A stretch of DNA of 64,000 nt from contig NZ_SMKR01000004.1 in the NCBI RefSeq assembly GCF_004348725.1, positions 32,926 through 96,925 on the forward strand. Reading direction: 5' to 3'. Below are positions 56,086 through 64,000 of this stretch, piece by piece (positions within the stretch are counted from its first letter, which is position 1; each line of letters opens with the position of its first letter). The notes below the pieces were generated by a model, which did not search any database, was not told the origin of the DNA, and worked only from the letters and a program-made list of their open reading frames with translations. A program made the translations under genes and the position numbers. The stretch comes from Kribbella turkmenica (GTDB taxonomy: Bacteria > Actinomycetota > Actinomycetes > Propionibacteriales > Kribbellaceae).

Positions 56086-56877
56086 ATGGTGCGGGTCGCG
56101 CTGATCCTGGTGTCGGTGGTCGTCTTGCTGCTGGCCGTGCTGTGGGGGTATCAGCGGCAGCTCATCTATCTGCCCGACACCACCGCGGTCACGACCAGCG
56201 TGGGCCGAGATGTGGAGCTCGAAACGAGCGACGGACTGCGGCTGGGCGCCTGGCTGGTGCCGGGGCAGCAACCCGCCCGCGACGTCGCCGTACTGGTCGC
56301 GAACGGCAACGGTGGCAACCGGGCGGGACGGGCTCCGCTGGCCCGAGCGCTGTCCGCTCAAGGCCTCACGGTGCTGCTGTTCGACTATCGCGGGTACGGT
56401 GGCAACGAGGGCAGCCCGAGCGAGCGCGGACTGGCCCGGGACGTACGTGCGGCCCAGCAGTACCTGGTCGACTCCGGCGTACCAGCGGACCGGATCGTGT
56501 ACTTCGGTGAGAGTCTCGGAGCCGCGGTGGTGACCGAGCTGGCGACTTCGGAGGCACCGGCCGGGTTGGTACTGCGGTCGCCGTTCGTCGACCTGGCGTC
56601 GGTCGGGCAGGTCCATTACCCGTTCCTGCCCGTCAGGCTGCTGCTGCGCGACAAGTTCCCGCTGGCCGAGCACCTGGCCGCCGTGAAGGCACCCGTTTCC
56701 GTGGTCTACGGCAGCGACGACTCCGTCGTACCGTCCGACCAAAGTCGCAAGGTGGCCGAGGCCGCGCCGACGCTGAAGGACGTCGTCGAGATCCCGGGCG
56801 CCGACCACAACGACGCCGCGCTGGTGCACGGGCCGGAGGTCGTCGCGGCCGTCGTCAGGCTGGTCGAGCAGCTCTAG
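56086..56877 (+). CDS. Membrane-anchored alpha/beta hydrolase
   Basis: A 263-residue hydrolase of the BEM46/ABHD13-like type. An N-terminal transmembrane helix lies at about 4-22. The oxyanion segment is in ANGNGGNRAGR, then FDYRGYGGNEGSPSE, the nucleophile elbow GESLGAA, an acid in YGSDDSVVP and His in GADHND near the C-terminus. CACACT six bases before ATG 56086 indicates a leaderless start. Its stop overlaps the convergent S51 peptidase gene by four bases. Confidence 0.9.
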   Translation: MVRVALILVSVVVLLLAVLWGYQRQLIYLPDTTAVTTSVGRDVELETSDGLRLGAWLVPGQQPARDVAVLVANGNGGNRAGRAPLARALSAQGLTVLLFDYRGYGGNEGSPSERGLARDVRAAQQYLVDSGVPADRIVYFGESLGAAVVTELATSEAPAGLVLRSPFVDLASVGQVHYPFLPVRLLLRDKFPLAEHLAAVKAPVSVVYGSDDSVVPSDQSRKVAEAAPTLKDVVEIPGADHNDAALVHGPEVVAAVVRLVEQL

Positions 56878-57491
56878 CCGAGCTCGCGGCGGTCGCCGTC
56901 GACCACCAACGCCTGGCCGTCGCGCATCGGGACGTAGGCGACGCCGGTGCGGTCGTAGAGGCCGGCCACTTTCGCGACGAGCTCGGTCTCGGGGTGACCG
57001 GGCGAGTCGAGGTGCGGAACGAACGCATGGTCCAGAACGCCCAGTCCGTCCCAGACGATCTCGCCTTCGACCGCGTCGGTCGGGTCGCACAGCTCCAGGC
57101 CACGCAGGCTGGGTGCCAGGACGCACGCGCCGGCGCTGTACCCGGCGTACACGACCTTCTCCTCGCGGATCAGCTCGGGCAGGACCTGGTCGGCACCGCT
57201 CTTCGCCATCACCGCCCGCAGGACGAAGACGTTCCCGCCGCGGATCCAGAGTCCGTCGTACGGCGCCAGCCGCGTCCGCAGGTCGCCGGCGTCCCGGAGG
57301 TCGAGCTCTTCCGGCCGCAGACCGAGCTCGGTCAGCCAGGTGAGCTCGTCGGCGACCTTCTCCCGGCGCAGCGCCGGATCCTCGGCGTCGATGGAGTTGC
57401 AGATGACGGCCACTCGCGCGGCGGTCGGCAGCAGTGCGACCAGCCGCTCGGGGTGGTCACCCAGCCGGAACGAGGACAGGTAGAGCTTCAC
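56874..57491 (-). CDS. Peptidase E-like (S51) class I amidotransferase-fold protein
   Basis: A 205-residue protein. The nucleophile elbow [13 protein letters not shown] holds the Ser of S51 peptidases; [13 protein letters not shown] is the typical preceding block. The C-terminus [19 protein letters not shown] fits the short bacterial branch. Characterised dipeptidase E cleaves Asp-X dipeptides; whether this one does is unknown. The GTG at 57491 overlaps the RluA-type synthase stop. Confidence 0.85.
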   Translation of the reverse strand: MKLYLSSFRLGDHPERLVALLPTAARVAVICNSIDAEDPALRREKVADELTWLTELGLRPEELDLRDAGDLRTRLAPYDGLWIRGGNVFVLRAVMAKSGADQVLPELIREEKVVYAGYSAGACVLAPSLRGLELCDPTDAVEGEIVWDGLGVLDHAFVPHLDSPGHPETELVAKVAGLYDRTGVAYVPMRDGQALVVDGDRRELG

Positions 57492-58420
57492 TGGCTGTCC
57501 ACCAGCAGGTCGAGCGCGTGGTCGAGGTCGTCCGGGTACTCCGAGGTGAACTCGACGTACTCCCCCGTGCCCGGGTGGTCGAAGCCCAGCCGCATCGCGT
57601 GCAGCCACTGCCGGGAGAGCCGGAGTCGCTCGGCCAGCACGGGGTCGGCGCCGTATGTGAGGTCGCCGCAGCACGGATGACCGATCGCGGACATGTGGAC
57701 GCGGATCTGATGGGTGCGGCCGGTCTCGAGGGTGATCTCGAGCAGCGTCGCGTACCGGAACGCCTCGAGCGTCTCGTAGTGCGTGACGCTCGGCTTGCCG
57801 CCGGCCACCACGCCGAACTTGTAGTCGTGGTGCGGGTGCCGGTCGATCGGCGCGTCCACGGTGCCGGTGAACGGGTCGGGATGACCCTGGACCAGCGCGT
57901 GGTAGATCTTCTTGACCGTGCGCTCCTTGAAGGCCCGCTTGAGCACGGTGTAGGCGTACTCCGTCTTGGCGACGACCATCAGCCCGGACGTGCCGACGTC
58001 GAGCCGGTGCACGATCCCCTTACGCTCGGCCGCGCCGCTGGTGGAGATGGCGAACCCCGCGCCGGCCAGGTGGCCGATCACGGTCGGGCCGGCCCAGCCG
58101 GGCGACGGGTGCGCGGCCACGCCGACCGGCTTGTCCACGACCACGATCTCGTCGTCGTCGTACACGATCCGGAGGTTCTCGACGGTCTCGGGGACGACGG
58201 TGACCTCGGCGGGCGGCGATGGCAGCTCGACGTCGAGCATGACGCCGGCCGAGACCCGGGCCGACTTGGCCGCCGGCGCGCCGTCGACCTGGACCAGACC
58301 GGACTCGATCAACTCCGCGGCCTTGGTCCGGGACACGCCGAACAGCCGGGACAGCGCCGCGTCCAGGCGTTCGCCGGCCAGCCCGTCCGGAACCATCAGG
58401 GTCCGCGAGTCACCGCTCAT
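57488..58420 (-). CDS. RluA-family pseudouridine synthase
   Basis: A 310-residue enzyme. An S4 RNA-binding domain spans about 17-65, then the catalytic domain with [12 protein letters not shown], where Asp141 is the nucleophile, and [10 protein letters not shown]. Most like RluD, which modifies 23S rRNA helix 69, but the target is not provable from sequence. Its start overlaps the lspA stop (ATGA), the order found in many Gram-positives. Confidence 0.93.
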   Translation of the reverse strand: MSGDSRTLMVPDGLAGERLDAALSRLFGVSRTKAAELIESGLVQVDGAPAAKSARVSAGVMLDVELPSPPAEVTVVPETVENLRIVYDDDEIVVVDKPVGVAAHPSPGWAGPTVIGHLAGAGFAISTSGAAERKGIVHRLDVGTSGLMVVAKTEYAYTVLKRAFKERTVKKIYHALVQGHPDPFTGTVDAPIDRHPHHDYKFGVVAGGKPSVTHYETLEAFRYATLLEITLETGRTHQIRVHMSAIGHPCCGDLTYGADPVLAERLRLSRQWLHAMRLGFDHPGTGEYVEFTSEYPDDLDHALDLLVDSQ

Positions 58421-59082
58421 TTCTTCAGTTCTTTCGTCCCGTCGAGCCGGATCCCGCGCAGCGTCTGGATCACCAGCAGGACGGCGGCCGAGGTGACGGC
58501 CATGTCCGCGACGTTGAAGATCGCCCAGTTCGGCAGTTGCAGGAAGTCGACCACGTGACCGTGGAACGGCGACGGCTCGCGGAAGATCCGGTCCAGGATG
58601 TTGCCGACCGCGCCGCCGAACAGGAGCCCGAACGCGACCGCCCAGCCGACCGAGCCGAGCCTGCGGGACAGGTAGATCACGCCCAGCGCGACGGCGATCT
58701 GGATCGCGCTGATGTACGGCGTGTAGCCGGCGCCGAGGCTGAAGGCGGCCCCGGAGTTCCGGATCAGGTTGAACCGCAGGAAGGTCCCGATCACGTTCAC
58801 CGGCTCACCCGGCGTCAGGTGCTCGAGCGCGAGCGTCTTGGTGAACTGGTCCAGGAACAGGATCAGCAGACCGACCGCCCCGAACAACGCCACCAGCTTC
58901 CACGACGGACGCCGCGGACGCGCGCCGTCACCCCCGGTGGCGTCGGCCGGGTCGCCGGCGGCCCGCGGAGACGACGGAGAACCGGCCGACGCGGTGTCGG
59001 CCGGTTCCGTTGGGTCGGCGGGGGTGTCCCCTGCCCGGGACGTGTCGGGGTCGCTCAGCGGCGTTCTTCGCGTTCTTTGCAT
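58417..59082 (-). CDS. lspA: Lipoprotein signal peptidase
   Basis: A 221-residue aspartic signal peptidase II. A 55-60 residue Asp/Pro/Ala-rich tail precedes the four-helix core. Catalytic Asp residues are in VGNILDRIF and IFNVADMAV, and [11 protein letters not shown] is the conserved block. It cleaves prolipoproteins such as the transporter binding protein in this window. The ATG at 59082 overlaps the DksA-like gene by 28 bases. The long N-terminal tail is unusual for the family but seen in actinomycetes. Confidence 0.94.
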   Translation of the reverse strand: MQRTRRTPLSDPDTSRAGDTPADPTEPADTASAGSPSSPRAAGDPADATGGDGARPRRPSWKLVALFGAVGLLILFLDQFTKTLALEHLTPGEPVNVIGTFLRFNLIRNSGAAFSLGAGYTPYISAIQIAVALGVIYLSRRLGSVGWAVAFGLLFGGAVGNILDRIFREPSPFHGHVVDFLQLPNWAIFNVADMAVTSAAVLLVIQTLRGIRLDGTKELKK

Positions 59083-59753
59083 GACACGCACAGTGTCGCA
59101 CGCGGGAACGCCTGCAACCGACCCTTGCCGATCGCGTTGCCGCAGCTCTCACAGATGCCGTAGGTCCCGTTCTCGATCCGGGACAGCGCGCGCTCGATCT
59201 GGTCGAGCATGTCGCGGGCGTTGTTCGCCAGCGACATCTCGTGGTCGCGCTCCAGGGTGGTCGACCCGACGTCGGCCTGGTCGTTGCCGGCACCGTCCCC
59301 GCCGTCGCGGAGCAGCCCGACGATCTCCTGCTCGGCGTCGCGGATCTCCTTCTTCAGGTGCACCACGTCGGCCTCCAGCTCACCGCGCAGCTCCGCCAGC
59401 TCGGCCGCCGTCCACGGGGTCTCGCCGGATTTCACCGTGAGGGTCTCTGCCTTGTGTGCTGCGGACTTCGCCGGCGCCGTCGCCGGGGTCCTGTTCTCGT
59501 TCGTCTTCATGGCCACCCTCTTCGTCTGAGCTTGCTTGGCAGGGGTCTTCTTGGCCGGAGCCTTCTTGGCCGCGGAGGTACCGGTCGACTTCTTCGCCGC
59601 CGTCTTCTTCGCGGAAGTCTTCGTCGCCGGCGTCGTCTTCTTCGCCGGTGCCTTGCGGGCCGTCGTCTTGGCCGGCTCGGCGGATTTCGCGGCACTCTTC
59701 TTGGCCGCGGCGGTGCGTTGGGGGGCGGACTTCTTGGGAGCCGATGTAGCCAT
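59055..59753 (-). CDS. DksA/TraR-type zinc-finger protein with H1-like tail
   Basis: A 232-residue protein. Residues 1-~80 are Lys/Ala/Pro repeats (AKKSAAKS, APAKKT) like histone H1 tails. Residues ~110-190 are a coiled-coil helical pair (LAELRGELEADVVHLKKEIRDAE), and a C4 zinc finger (CESCG ... CVSC) closes the protein. DksA relatives bind the RNA polymerase secondary channel; this branch lacks a clear DxxDxA tip. It may bind DNA and polymerase together. It overlaps lspA, and two CACGTG boxes lie upstream. Confidence 0.88.
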   Translation of the reverse strand: MATSAPKKSAPQRTAAAKKSAAKSAEPAKTTARKAPAKKTTPATKTSAKKTAAKKSTGTSAAKKAPAKKTPAKQAQTKRVAMKTNENRTPATAPAKSAAHKAETLTVKSGETPWTAAELAELRGELEADVVHLKKEIRDAEQEIVGLLRDGGDGAGNDQADVGSTTLERDHEMSLANNARDMLDQIERALSRIENGTYGICESCGNAIGKGRLQAFPRATLCVSCKEREERR

Positions 59754-59812
59754 GGTCAGCTACCCCCTGCCTTAGTCGGAGACTGAAGCGGACTGGTCGC
59801 AAGACACTAGGC

Positions 59813-59829
59813 CACGTGTTTCCCACGTG
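59813..59829. promoter_or_regulatory. Paired CACGTG palindromes
   Basis: CACGTG occurs at 59813-59818 and 59824-59829, eleven bases apart, on one face of the helix. They lie about 60 bases upstream of the DksA-like start, next to a TAGTGT -10-like element. Candidate operator; the rest of 59754-60075 shows no gene. Confidence 0.4.
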
Positions 59830-60075
59830 CCAGTCCGACGCGCAGACCGTGGACATACGGTAGTCGGTTCTTCAAGGTCACTCGATGTTCCGCGCGTCAC
59901 AGCCGCATTTCGGCATCCCGTTACGTATCAGCCGGGCTATCGTTCGAAGCCGGCCGGTGCAGCGTTCCCCTCCCCCTCGAGCCATCCCCGTGCGGCAGCA
60001 GAATTCTCCTGGCTCGGCACTCGCCTGACCACCGATTAACGATTCGTAGTTGCCTGGTACGCCGTCGTACACTGG

Positions 60076-60294
60076 CAACCGCGATCCGCAAGGCAGTGAT
60101 GGGGCCATCACCCCGGAGCCGCCGGAAGAACAGTCCGCAGGGACCTATTAGAACCGGCAGCGACGCGTCAAGGAAGTGGGTGGCCCGAAGTTCAGGCCGC
60201 CAAGGAGGGTGGTACCGCGCGGGCCGGCGTACGAGACGCCGGTGCTTCGTCCCTCGTCCAGCAGGCAGCAGCGCTCGACGAAGGACGAACTGAG
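60076..60294 (+). promoter_or_regulatory. Isoleucine T-box riboswitch (translational type)
   Basis: The leader of ileS contains the T-box core AGGGTGGTACCGCG around 60206-60219, whose TGGT (60210-60213) pairs with the tRNA-Ile 3' end (discriminator A). A short Stem I region holds CCATCACC with the isoleucine codon ATC at 60107-60109. Downstream, TTCGTCC (60246-60252) and TCGTCC (60254-60259) can each pair with GGACGA(A) at 60283-60289, which overlaps the AAGGA ribosome binding site. Uncharged tRNA should free that site. Known for actinobacterial ileS. Confidence 0.85.
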
Positions 60295-63200
60295 ATGGCA
60301 GCAACTCCGTGGCGACAGGTCCCGGCGCAGGTGGACTTCCCCGCGCTCGAGCGGGAGGTGCTCGTCCACTGGGATGAGCACGGCACCTTCGCCAAGAGTC
60401 TGGAGCAGTCCGCCGGCGGGGAGCCGTGGACCTTCTTCGAGGGCCCGCCGACCGCGAACGGGATGCCCGGCACGCACCACATCGAGGCCCGCGTCTTCAA
60501 GGACGTCTTCCCGCGGTACCGGACCATGAAGGGTTACTGGGTCGAGCGCAAGGCCGGCTGGGACTGCCACGGCCTGCCGGTCGAGGTCGCGGTCGAGAAG
60601 GAGCTCGGCTTCAACGGCAAGAACGACATCGAGGCGTACGGGATCGCCGAGTTCAACGCCAAGTGCCGTGAGTCGGTGCTGCGGCATGTGGACGCGTTCA
60701 GAGAGCTGACCGAGCGGATGGGCTACTGGGTCGACCTGGAGCACCCGTACCGGACGATGGACCCGGAGTACGTCCAGTCCGTGTGGTGGTCGCTCAAGCA
60801 AATCCACGACAAGGGCCTCCTGGTCGAGGACTACCGGATCACGCCGTACTGCCCGCGCTGCGGCACCGGCCTGTCCGACCACGAGCTCGCGCAGGGCTAC
60901 GAGACCGTGATCGACCCGTCGGTGTACGTGCGCTTCCCGCTGACGTCCGGGCCATTAGCTGACAAGACCGGCCAGACCGTGTCGTTGCTGGTGTGGACGA
61001 CGACCCCGTGGACGCTTGTCTCGAACACGGCCGTCGCGGTGCACCCTGACGTGCAGTACGTCGTCGCCACCGACGGCACCGAGTCGCTGGTCGTCGCGGA
61101 GCCGCTGCTGAGCACGCTCGGCGAGGGCTGGACGGTCACCGGCCGGTACGACGGCCGCGAGATGGAGCGATGGACGTACCAGCGGCCGTTCGAGCTGGTG
61201 GAGTTCCCCGAGCCGGCGCACTACGTCGTACTGGCCGAGTACGTCACCACCGAGGACGGCACCGGTCTGGTTCACCAGTCCCCGGCGTTCGGTGCGGACG
61301 ACCTCGCCGTCTGCCGTGCGTACGGGCTACCGGTGGTGAACCCGATCGAGAACGACGGCCACTTCGCCGCCGACCTGCCGCTGGTCGGCGGGCAGTTCTT
61401 CAAGAAGGCGGACGAGGCGCTGGTCAAGGACCTGCAGGAGCGCGGAGTGCTCTTCCGGCACGTCCCGTACGAGCACCCGTACCCGCACTGCTGGCGATGC
61501 CACACGCCGGTCATGTACTACGCGCTGCCCTCCTGGTACATCCGCACCACGCAGGTGAAGGACGCCCTGCTCCGGGAGAACGAGAAGACCAACTGGTACC
61601 CGGACTCGGTCAAGTGGGGCCGGTACGGCGACTGGCTGCGGAACAACATCGACTGGGCCGTCTCCCGCTCCCGCTACTGGGGTACGCCGCTGCCGATCTG
61701 GCGGTGCGCGGACGACCACGAGGTCTGCATCGGCTCGCTGGCCGAGCTCGGCGAGCTGGCCGGCCGGGACCTGAGCGACACCGACCCGCACCGGCCGTAC
61801 GTGGACGACATCACCTTCGCCTGCCCGACCTGCGGCGGCGACTCCCGGCGGGTGGCCGAGGTGATCGACGCCTGGTACGACTCCGGCGCGATGCCGTTCG
61901 CCCAGTGGGGCTACCCGTGGGCCGAGGGCTCGAAGGAGAAGTTCGAGCAGTCGTACCCGGCGGACTTCATCTCCGAGGCGATCGACCAGACCCGCGGCTG
62001 GTTCTACACGCTGATGGCCGTCGGCACGCTGGTCTTCGACGAGTCGTCGTACCGCAACGTCGTCTGTCTCGGGCACATCATGGCTGAGGACGGCCGGAAG
62101 ATGTCCAAGCACCTGGGCAACATCCTGGAGCCGATCCCGCTGATGGACGACCACAGCGCGGACGCGGTGCGCTGGTTCATGGCCGCCTCCGGGTCGCCGT
62201 GGAAGGCGCGCGGCATCGGGCCGAACGTGCTGAACGAGATCGTCCGCAAGGTGCTGCTCACCTACTGGAACACGGTCGCCTTCCACGCCCTGTACGCACG
62301 ACTGGCCGACTGGTCGCCGACAGCCGACGTCCCGCCGGTGGCCGAGCGTTCGGTGCTCGACCGGTGGCTGGTCAGCGAGACGCACCGGCTGGTCCGGGAC
62401 ACCGACGAGGCCTACGCGGACTTCGACACCCAGCGGCTCGGCTCGCTGATCAACTCGTTCGTCGACGTGCTCTCCAACTGGTACGTCCGGCGTTCGCGGC
62501 GCCGCTTCTGGGCCGGTGAGCCCGGGGCGCTCGCCACGCTGCACGAGACCCTCGGCGTACTCACCCGGGTGATGGCGCCGCTGACGCCGTTCGTGACCGA
62601 GCGGGTCTGGCAGGACGTGTTCCGCCCGGTGAACCCGGAGCTGTCGGAGTCGGTGCACCTGGCGAGCTTCCCGGCGTACGACGCGACGCTCATCGACGAC
62701 GGTCTCGCGCAGCACGTGTCGATGGCGCGCCGGGTCGTCGAACTCGGCCGGTCGGCCCGGGCGGAGGCGAAGGTGCGGACGCGCCAGCCGCTGTCCCGTG
62801 CCCTGGTCGGGTCGGCCGCGATCGCGGACCTGTCCGCCGAGCTCCTCCGGGAGATCGCGGACGAGCTGAACGTGGGTTCGGTCGAGCCGCTGTCGTCGGC
62901 CGGCGCCGACCTGGTCGAGTTCTCCGCGAAGGGCAACTTCCGCGAGCTCGGCAAGCGGTTCGCCAAGCAGACCCCGGTGGTCGCGGCCGCGATCGCCGCC
63001 GCCGACGCGGCCGCGCTGGCCGCCGCCCTGAAGGCGTCCGGTACGGCCACCGTCGTGGTCGACGGTGAGAACGTCGAGGTCGGCGTGTCCGAGGTGCTGC
63101 TGTCCGAGCGGCCGCGGGAAGGCTGGTCGGTGGTGAACGAGCAGGGTGAGACCGTGGCCCTCGACCTCGAGGTCACGCCGGAGCTGAAGCAGGCCGGGCT

Positions 63201-63450
63201 GGCTCGCGAGGTCATCCGGACGCTGCAGGAGGCCCGGAAGAACGCCGGCCTGGAGGTGTCCGACCGGATCAGGGTCTGGCTGACCTCGACGGACGCCGAC
63301 CTGACCGATGCCCTCGGCAAGCACGCCGAAGAGATCGGCCGCGAGGTGCTCGCCGTCGAGCTCAGCCAGTCGGCCCCGTCGGAGTCCGCCGAGGTTGCCA
63401 GCGGCACCGACGAGGACCTGCAGCTGACCTACTGGCTCACGAAGGCCTGA
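60295..63450 (+). CDS. ileS: Isoleucyl-tRNA synthetase
   Basis: A 1051-residue class I synthetase. The HIGH region reads PTANGMPGTHHIEARVFKD, and KMSKS is KMSKH in EDGRKMSKHLGN. The CP1 editing domain lies in between (VWTTTPWTLVSNTAVAVHP). CxxC in the second half of the catalytic domain (FACPTCGGDS) and a long C-terminal region place it in the eukaryote-like IleS2 group, which in other bacteria tolerates mupirocin better; that property is not shown here. It is controlled by the T-box just upstream. Confidence 0.97.
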   Translation: MAATPWRQVPAQVDFPALEREVLVHWDEHGTFAKSLEQSAGGEPWTFFEGPPTANGMPGTHHIEARVFKDVFPRYRTMKGYWVERKAGWDCHGLPVEVAVEKELGFNGKNDIEAYGIAEFNAKCRESVLRHVDAFRELTERMGYWVDLEHPYRTMDPEYVQSVWWSLKQIHDKGLLVEDYRITPYCPRCGTGLSDHELAQGYETVIDPSVYVRFPLTSGPLADKTGQTVSLLVWTTTPWTLVSNTAVAVHPDVQYVVATDGTESLVVAEPLLSTLGEGWTVTGRYDGREMERWTYQRPFELVEFPEPAHYVVLAEYVTTEDGTGLVHQSPAFGADDLAVCRAYGLPVVNPIENDGHFAADLPLVGGQFFKKADEALVKDLQERGVLFRHVPYEHPYPHCWRCHTPVMYYALPSWYIRTTQVKDALLRENEKTNWYPDSVKWGRYGDWLRNNIDWAVSRSRYWGTPLPIWRCADDHEVCIGSLAELGELAGRDLSDTDPHRPYVDDITFACPTCGGDSRRVAEVIDAWYDSGAMPFAQWGYPWAEGSKEKFEQSYPADFISEAIDQTRGWFYTLMAVGTLVFDESSYRNVVCLGHIMAEDGRKMSKHLGNILEPIPLMDDHSADAVRWFMAASGSPWKARGIGPNVLNEIVRKVLLTYWNTVAFHALYARLADWSPTADVPPVAERSVLDRWLVSETHRLVRDTDEAYADFDTQRLGSLINSFVDVLSNWYVRRSRRRFWAGEPGALATLHETLGVLTRVMAPLTPFVTERVWQDVFRPVNPELSESVHLASFPAYDATLIDDGLAQHVSMARRVVELGRSARAEAKVRTRQPLSRALVGSAAIADLSAELLREIADELNVGSVEPLSSAGADLVEFSAKGNFRELGKRFAKQTPVVAAAIAAADAAALAAALKASGTATVVVDGENVEVGVSEVLLSERPREGWSVVNEQGETVALDLEVTPELKQAGLAREVIRTLQEARKNAGLEVSDRIRVWLTSTDADLTDALGKHAEEIGREVLAVELSQSAPSESAEVASGTDEDLQLTYWLTKA

Positions 63451-63451
63451 G

Positions 63452-63928
63452 TCAGCGTGGTGGGCGCGCCGCCCTGGCCCGCAAGGCCGGGGCGGCGCCC
63501 AGCAGGTTGATCACGTCCACCAGCACCACCCGCGCGGCCTCGACCCGGTCCGCGCCCAGAGCAGTCCGAAGTTCCGACTCCAGCGCGGCCCGGTGCCGCC
63601 GGGCCGCGTCGATCACCGCGTCACCGCGGGCGGTCAGCACGACCTGGCGGGCACGCGCATCGGCAGGATCGGGCTCGCGGCTCAGGTAGCCGCGTTTCTC
63701 CAGCTCCACGACGGACTTGGACGCTGCCTGCTGACTCACGCCGAGCCGCTCGGCGAGTGTGCTGATCGTCACCGGCCCGCCGACCAGATGCTGGAACACG
63801 ACCCCATCGGCGAACCGGGTGTCGGCGAACCCGTCGGCGACCAGCCGCCGCTGGAGCTCGTCCGCCAGCGCCCAGCCGGTGAACAGCGAAGCCAGCGAGA
63901 GGTCGGCGTCTGCCGGATCGAACTCCAT
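63452..63928 (-). CDS. MarR-family transcriptional regulator
   Basis: A 158-residue winged-helix repressor. VTISTLAERLGVSQQAASKSVVELEKRGYLSREPDPADARARQVVLTARG is the helix-turn-helix and wing, and terminal helices form the dimer interface. It faces a gene that starts at 63997 and leaves the window. Two identical 20-bp palindromes between them are its probable operators. TATAGT eight bases before the ATG suggests a leaderless mRNA. The stop is one base from the convergent ileS stop. Confidence 0.93.
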   Translation of the reverse strand: MEFDPADADLSLASLFTGWALADELQRRLVADGFADTRFADGVVFQHLVGGPVTISTLAERLGVSQQAASKSVVELEKRGYLSREPDPADARARQVVLTARGDAVIDAARRHRAALESELRTALGADRVEAARVVLVDVINLLGAAPALRARAARPPR

Positions 63929-64000
63929 GGCGCGGCACTATACAACCATGGTTGTATATCAGCTATTATACAACCATGGTTGTATAGTGCCGCGCCATGG
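63925..64000. promoter_or_regulatory. Symmetric divergent promoter with two MarR-type operators
   Basis: The 76 bases are a perfect 34-bp inverted repeat (63925-63958 and 63967-64000) around the 8-base centre TCAGCTAT. Each half contains the palindrome TATACAACCATGGTTGTATA (63939-63958, 63967-63986), a TATAGT -10 and the ATG of the gene it drives. The right-hand gene begins at 63997, and only its first four bases are in the window. Confidence 0.75.

Overview
The window is very GC-rich and gene-dense, with many GTG starts and 1-4 base (ATGA/GTGA) gene overlaps. Conserved actinobacterial blocks (rimP-nusA-ylxR-infB-rbfA-truB, ribF/rpsO/pnp, hisDCBH, an ileS gene with a translational T-box) place it in a chromosome of a filamentous or soil actinomycete. 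Kribbella or a relative in the Propionibacteriales is my best guess, but that is inference from gene style. Many genes have a TANNNT-like -10 hexamer 6-8 bases before the start codon and no ribosome binding site, which is the signature of leaderless mRNAs.

Layout. 10-5577: an FAD oxidoreductase, an M16 peptidase, pnp and rpsO. 5693-10004: ribF, then an island (SGNH hydrolase, sirtuin, LLM oxidoreductase) that separates ribF from truB. 10005-16552: the translation block truB, rbfA, infB, ylxR, nusA, rimP, all on the minus strand. 16708-17663: a lipoprotein and a DUF4439 ferritin-like protein.

17945-26147 is the most interesting region: seven plus-strand, tightly coupled genes. They encode a zinc-type cupin, a methionyl-tRNA-synthetase-like enzyme lacking the anticodon-binding part, a single 784-residue reading frame joining an amino-acid oxidase to a lysine N6-hydroxylase, a small beta-rich protein, two ATP-grasp ligases and an MFS exporter. 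N-hydroxylase, cupin/MetRS and DAO-like oxidase are the N-N bond-forming kit known from s56-p1, triacsin and pyrazomycin-type pathways. I read this as a hydrazine natural-product cluster with an unusual architecture (cupin and MetRS split, oxidase and hydroxylase fused) and ATP-grasp ligases as tailoring or coupling enzymes.

26228-34909: YchJ, a PhoX-like Tat protein, and a branched-chain-amino-acid-type ABC transporter operon with an acyl-CoA synthetase inside it. 35065-38742: hisDCBH. 38844-45532: a LON-domain protein, a MazEF toxin-antitoxin pair, ilvD, an AraC regulator with a VOC protein, and recQ. 45533-49498 is an accessory patch: a deletion scar joining 5'-truncated lysR and arsR genes, a VOC gene whose ribosome binding site lies in a perfect 13-bp hairpin, a LuxR regulator, a methyltransferase and an NTF2-like protein. 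49577-59753: DUF3352 and DUF2567 membrane proteins, dnaE, a hydrolase, an S51-type peptidase, an RluA-type synthase, lspA and a DksA-like protein with a histone-H1-like tail. 60076-63450: T-box and ileS. The window ends with a MarR gene facing a divergent gene across a perfect 34-bp inverted repeat that contains both start codons.
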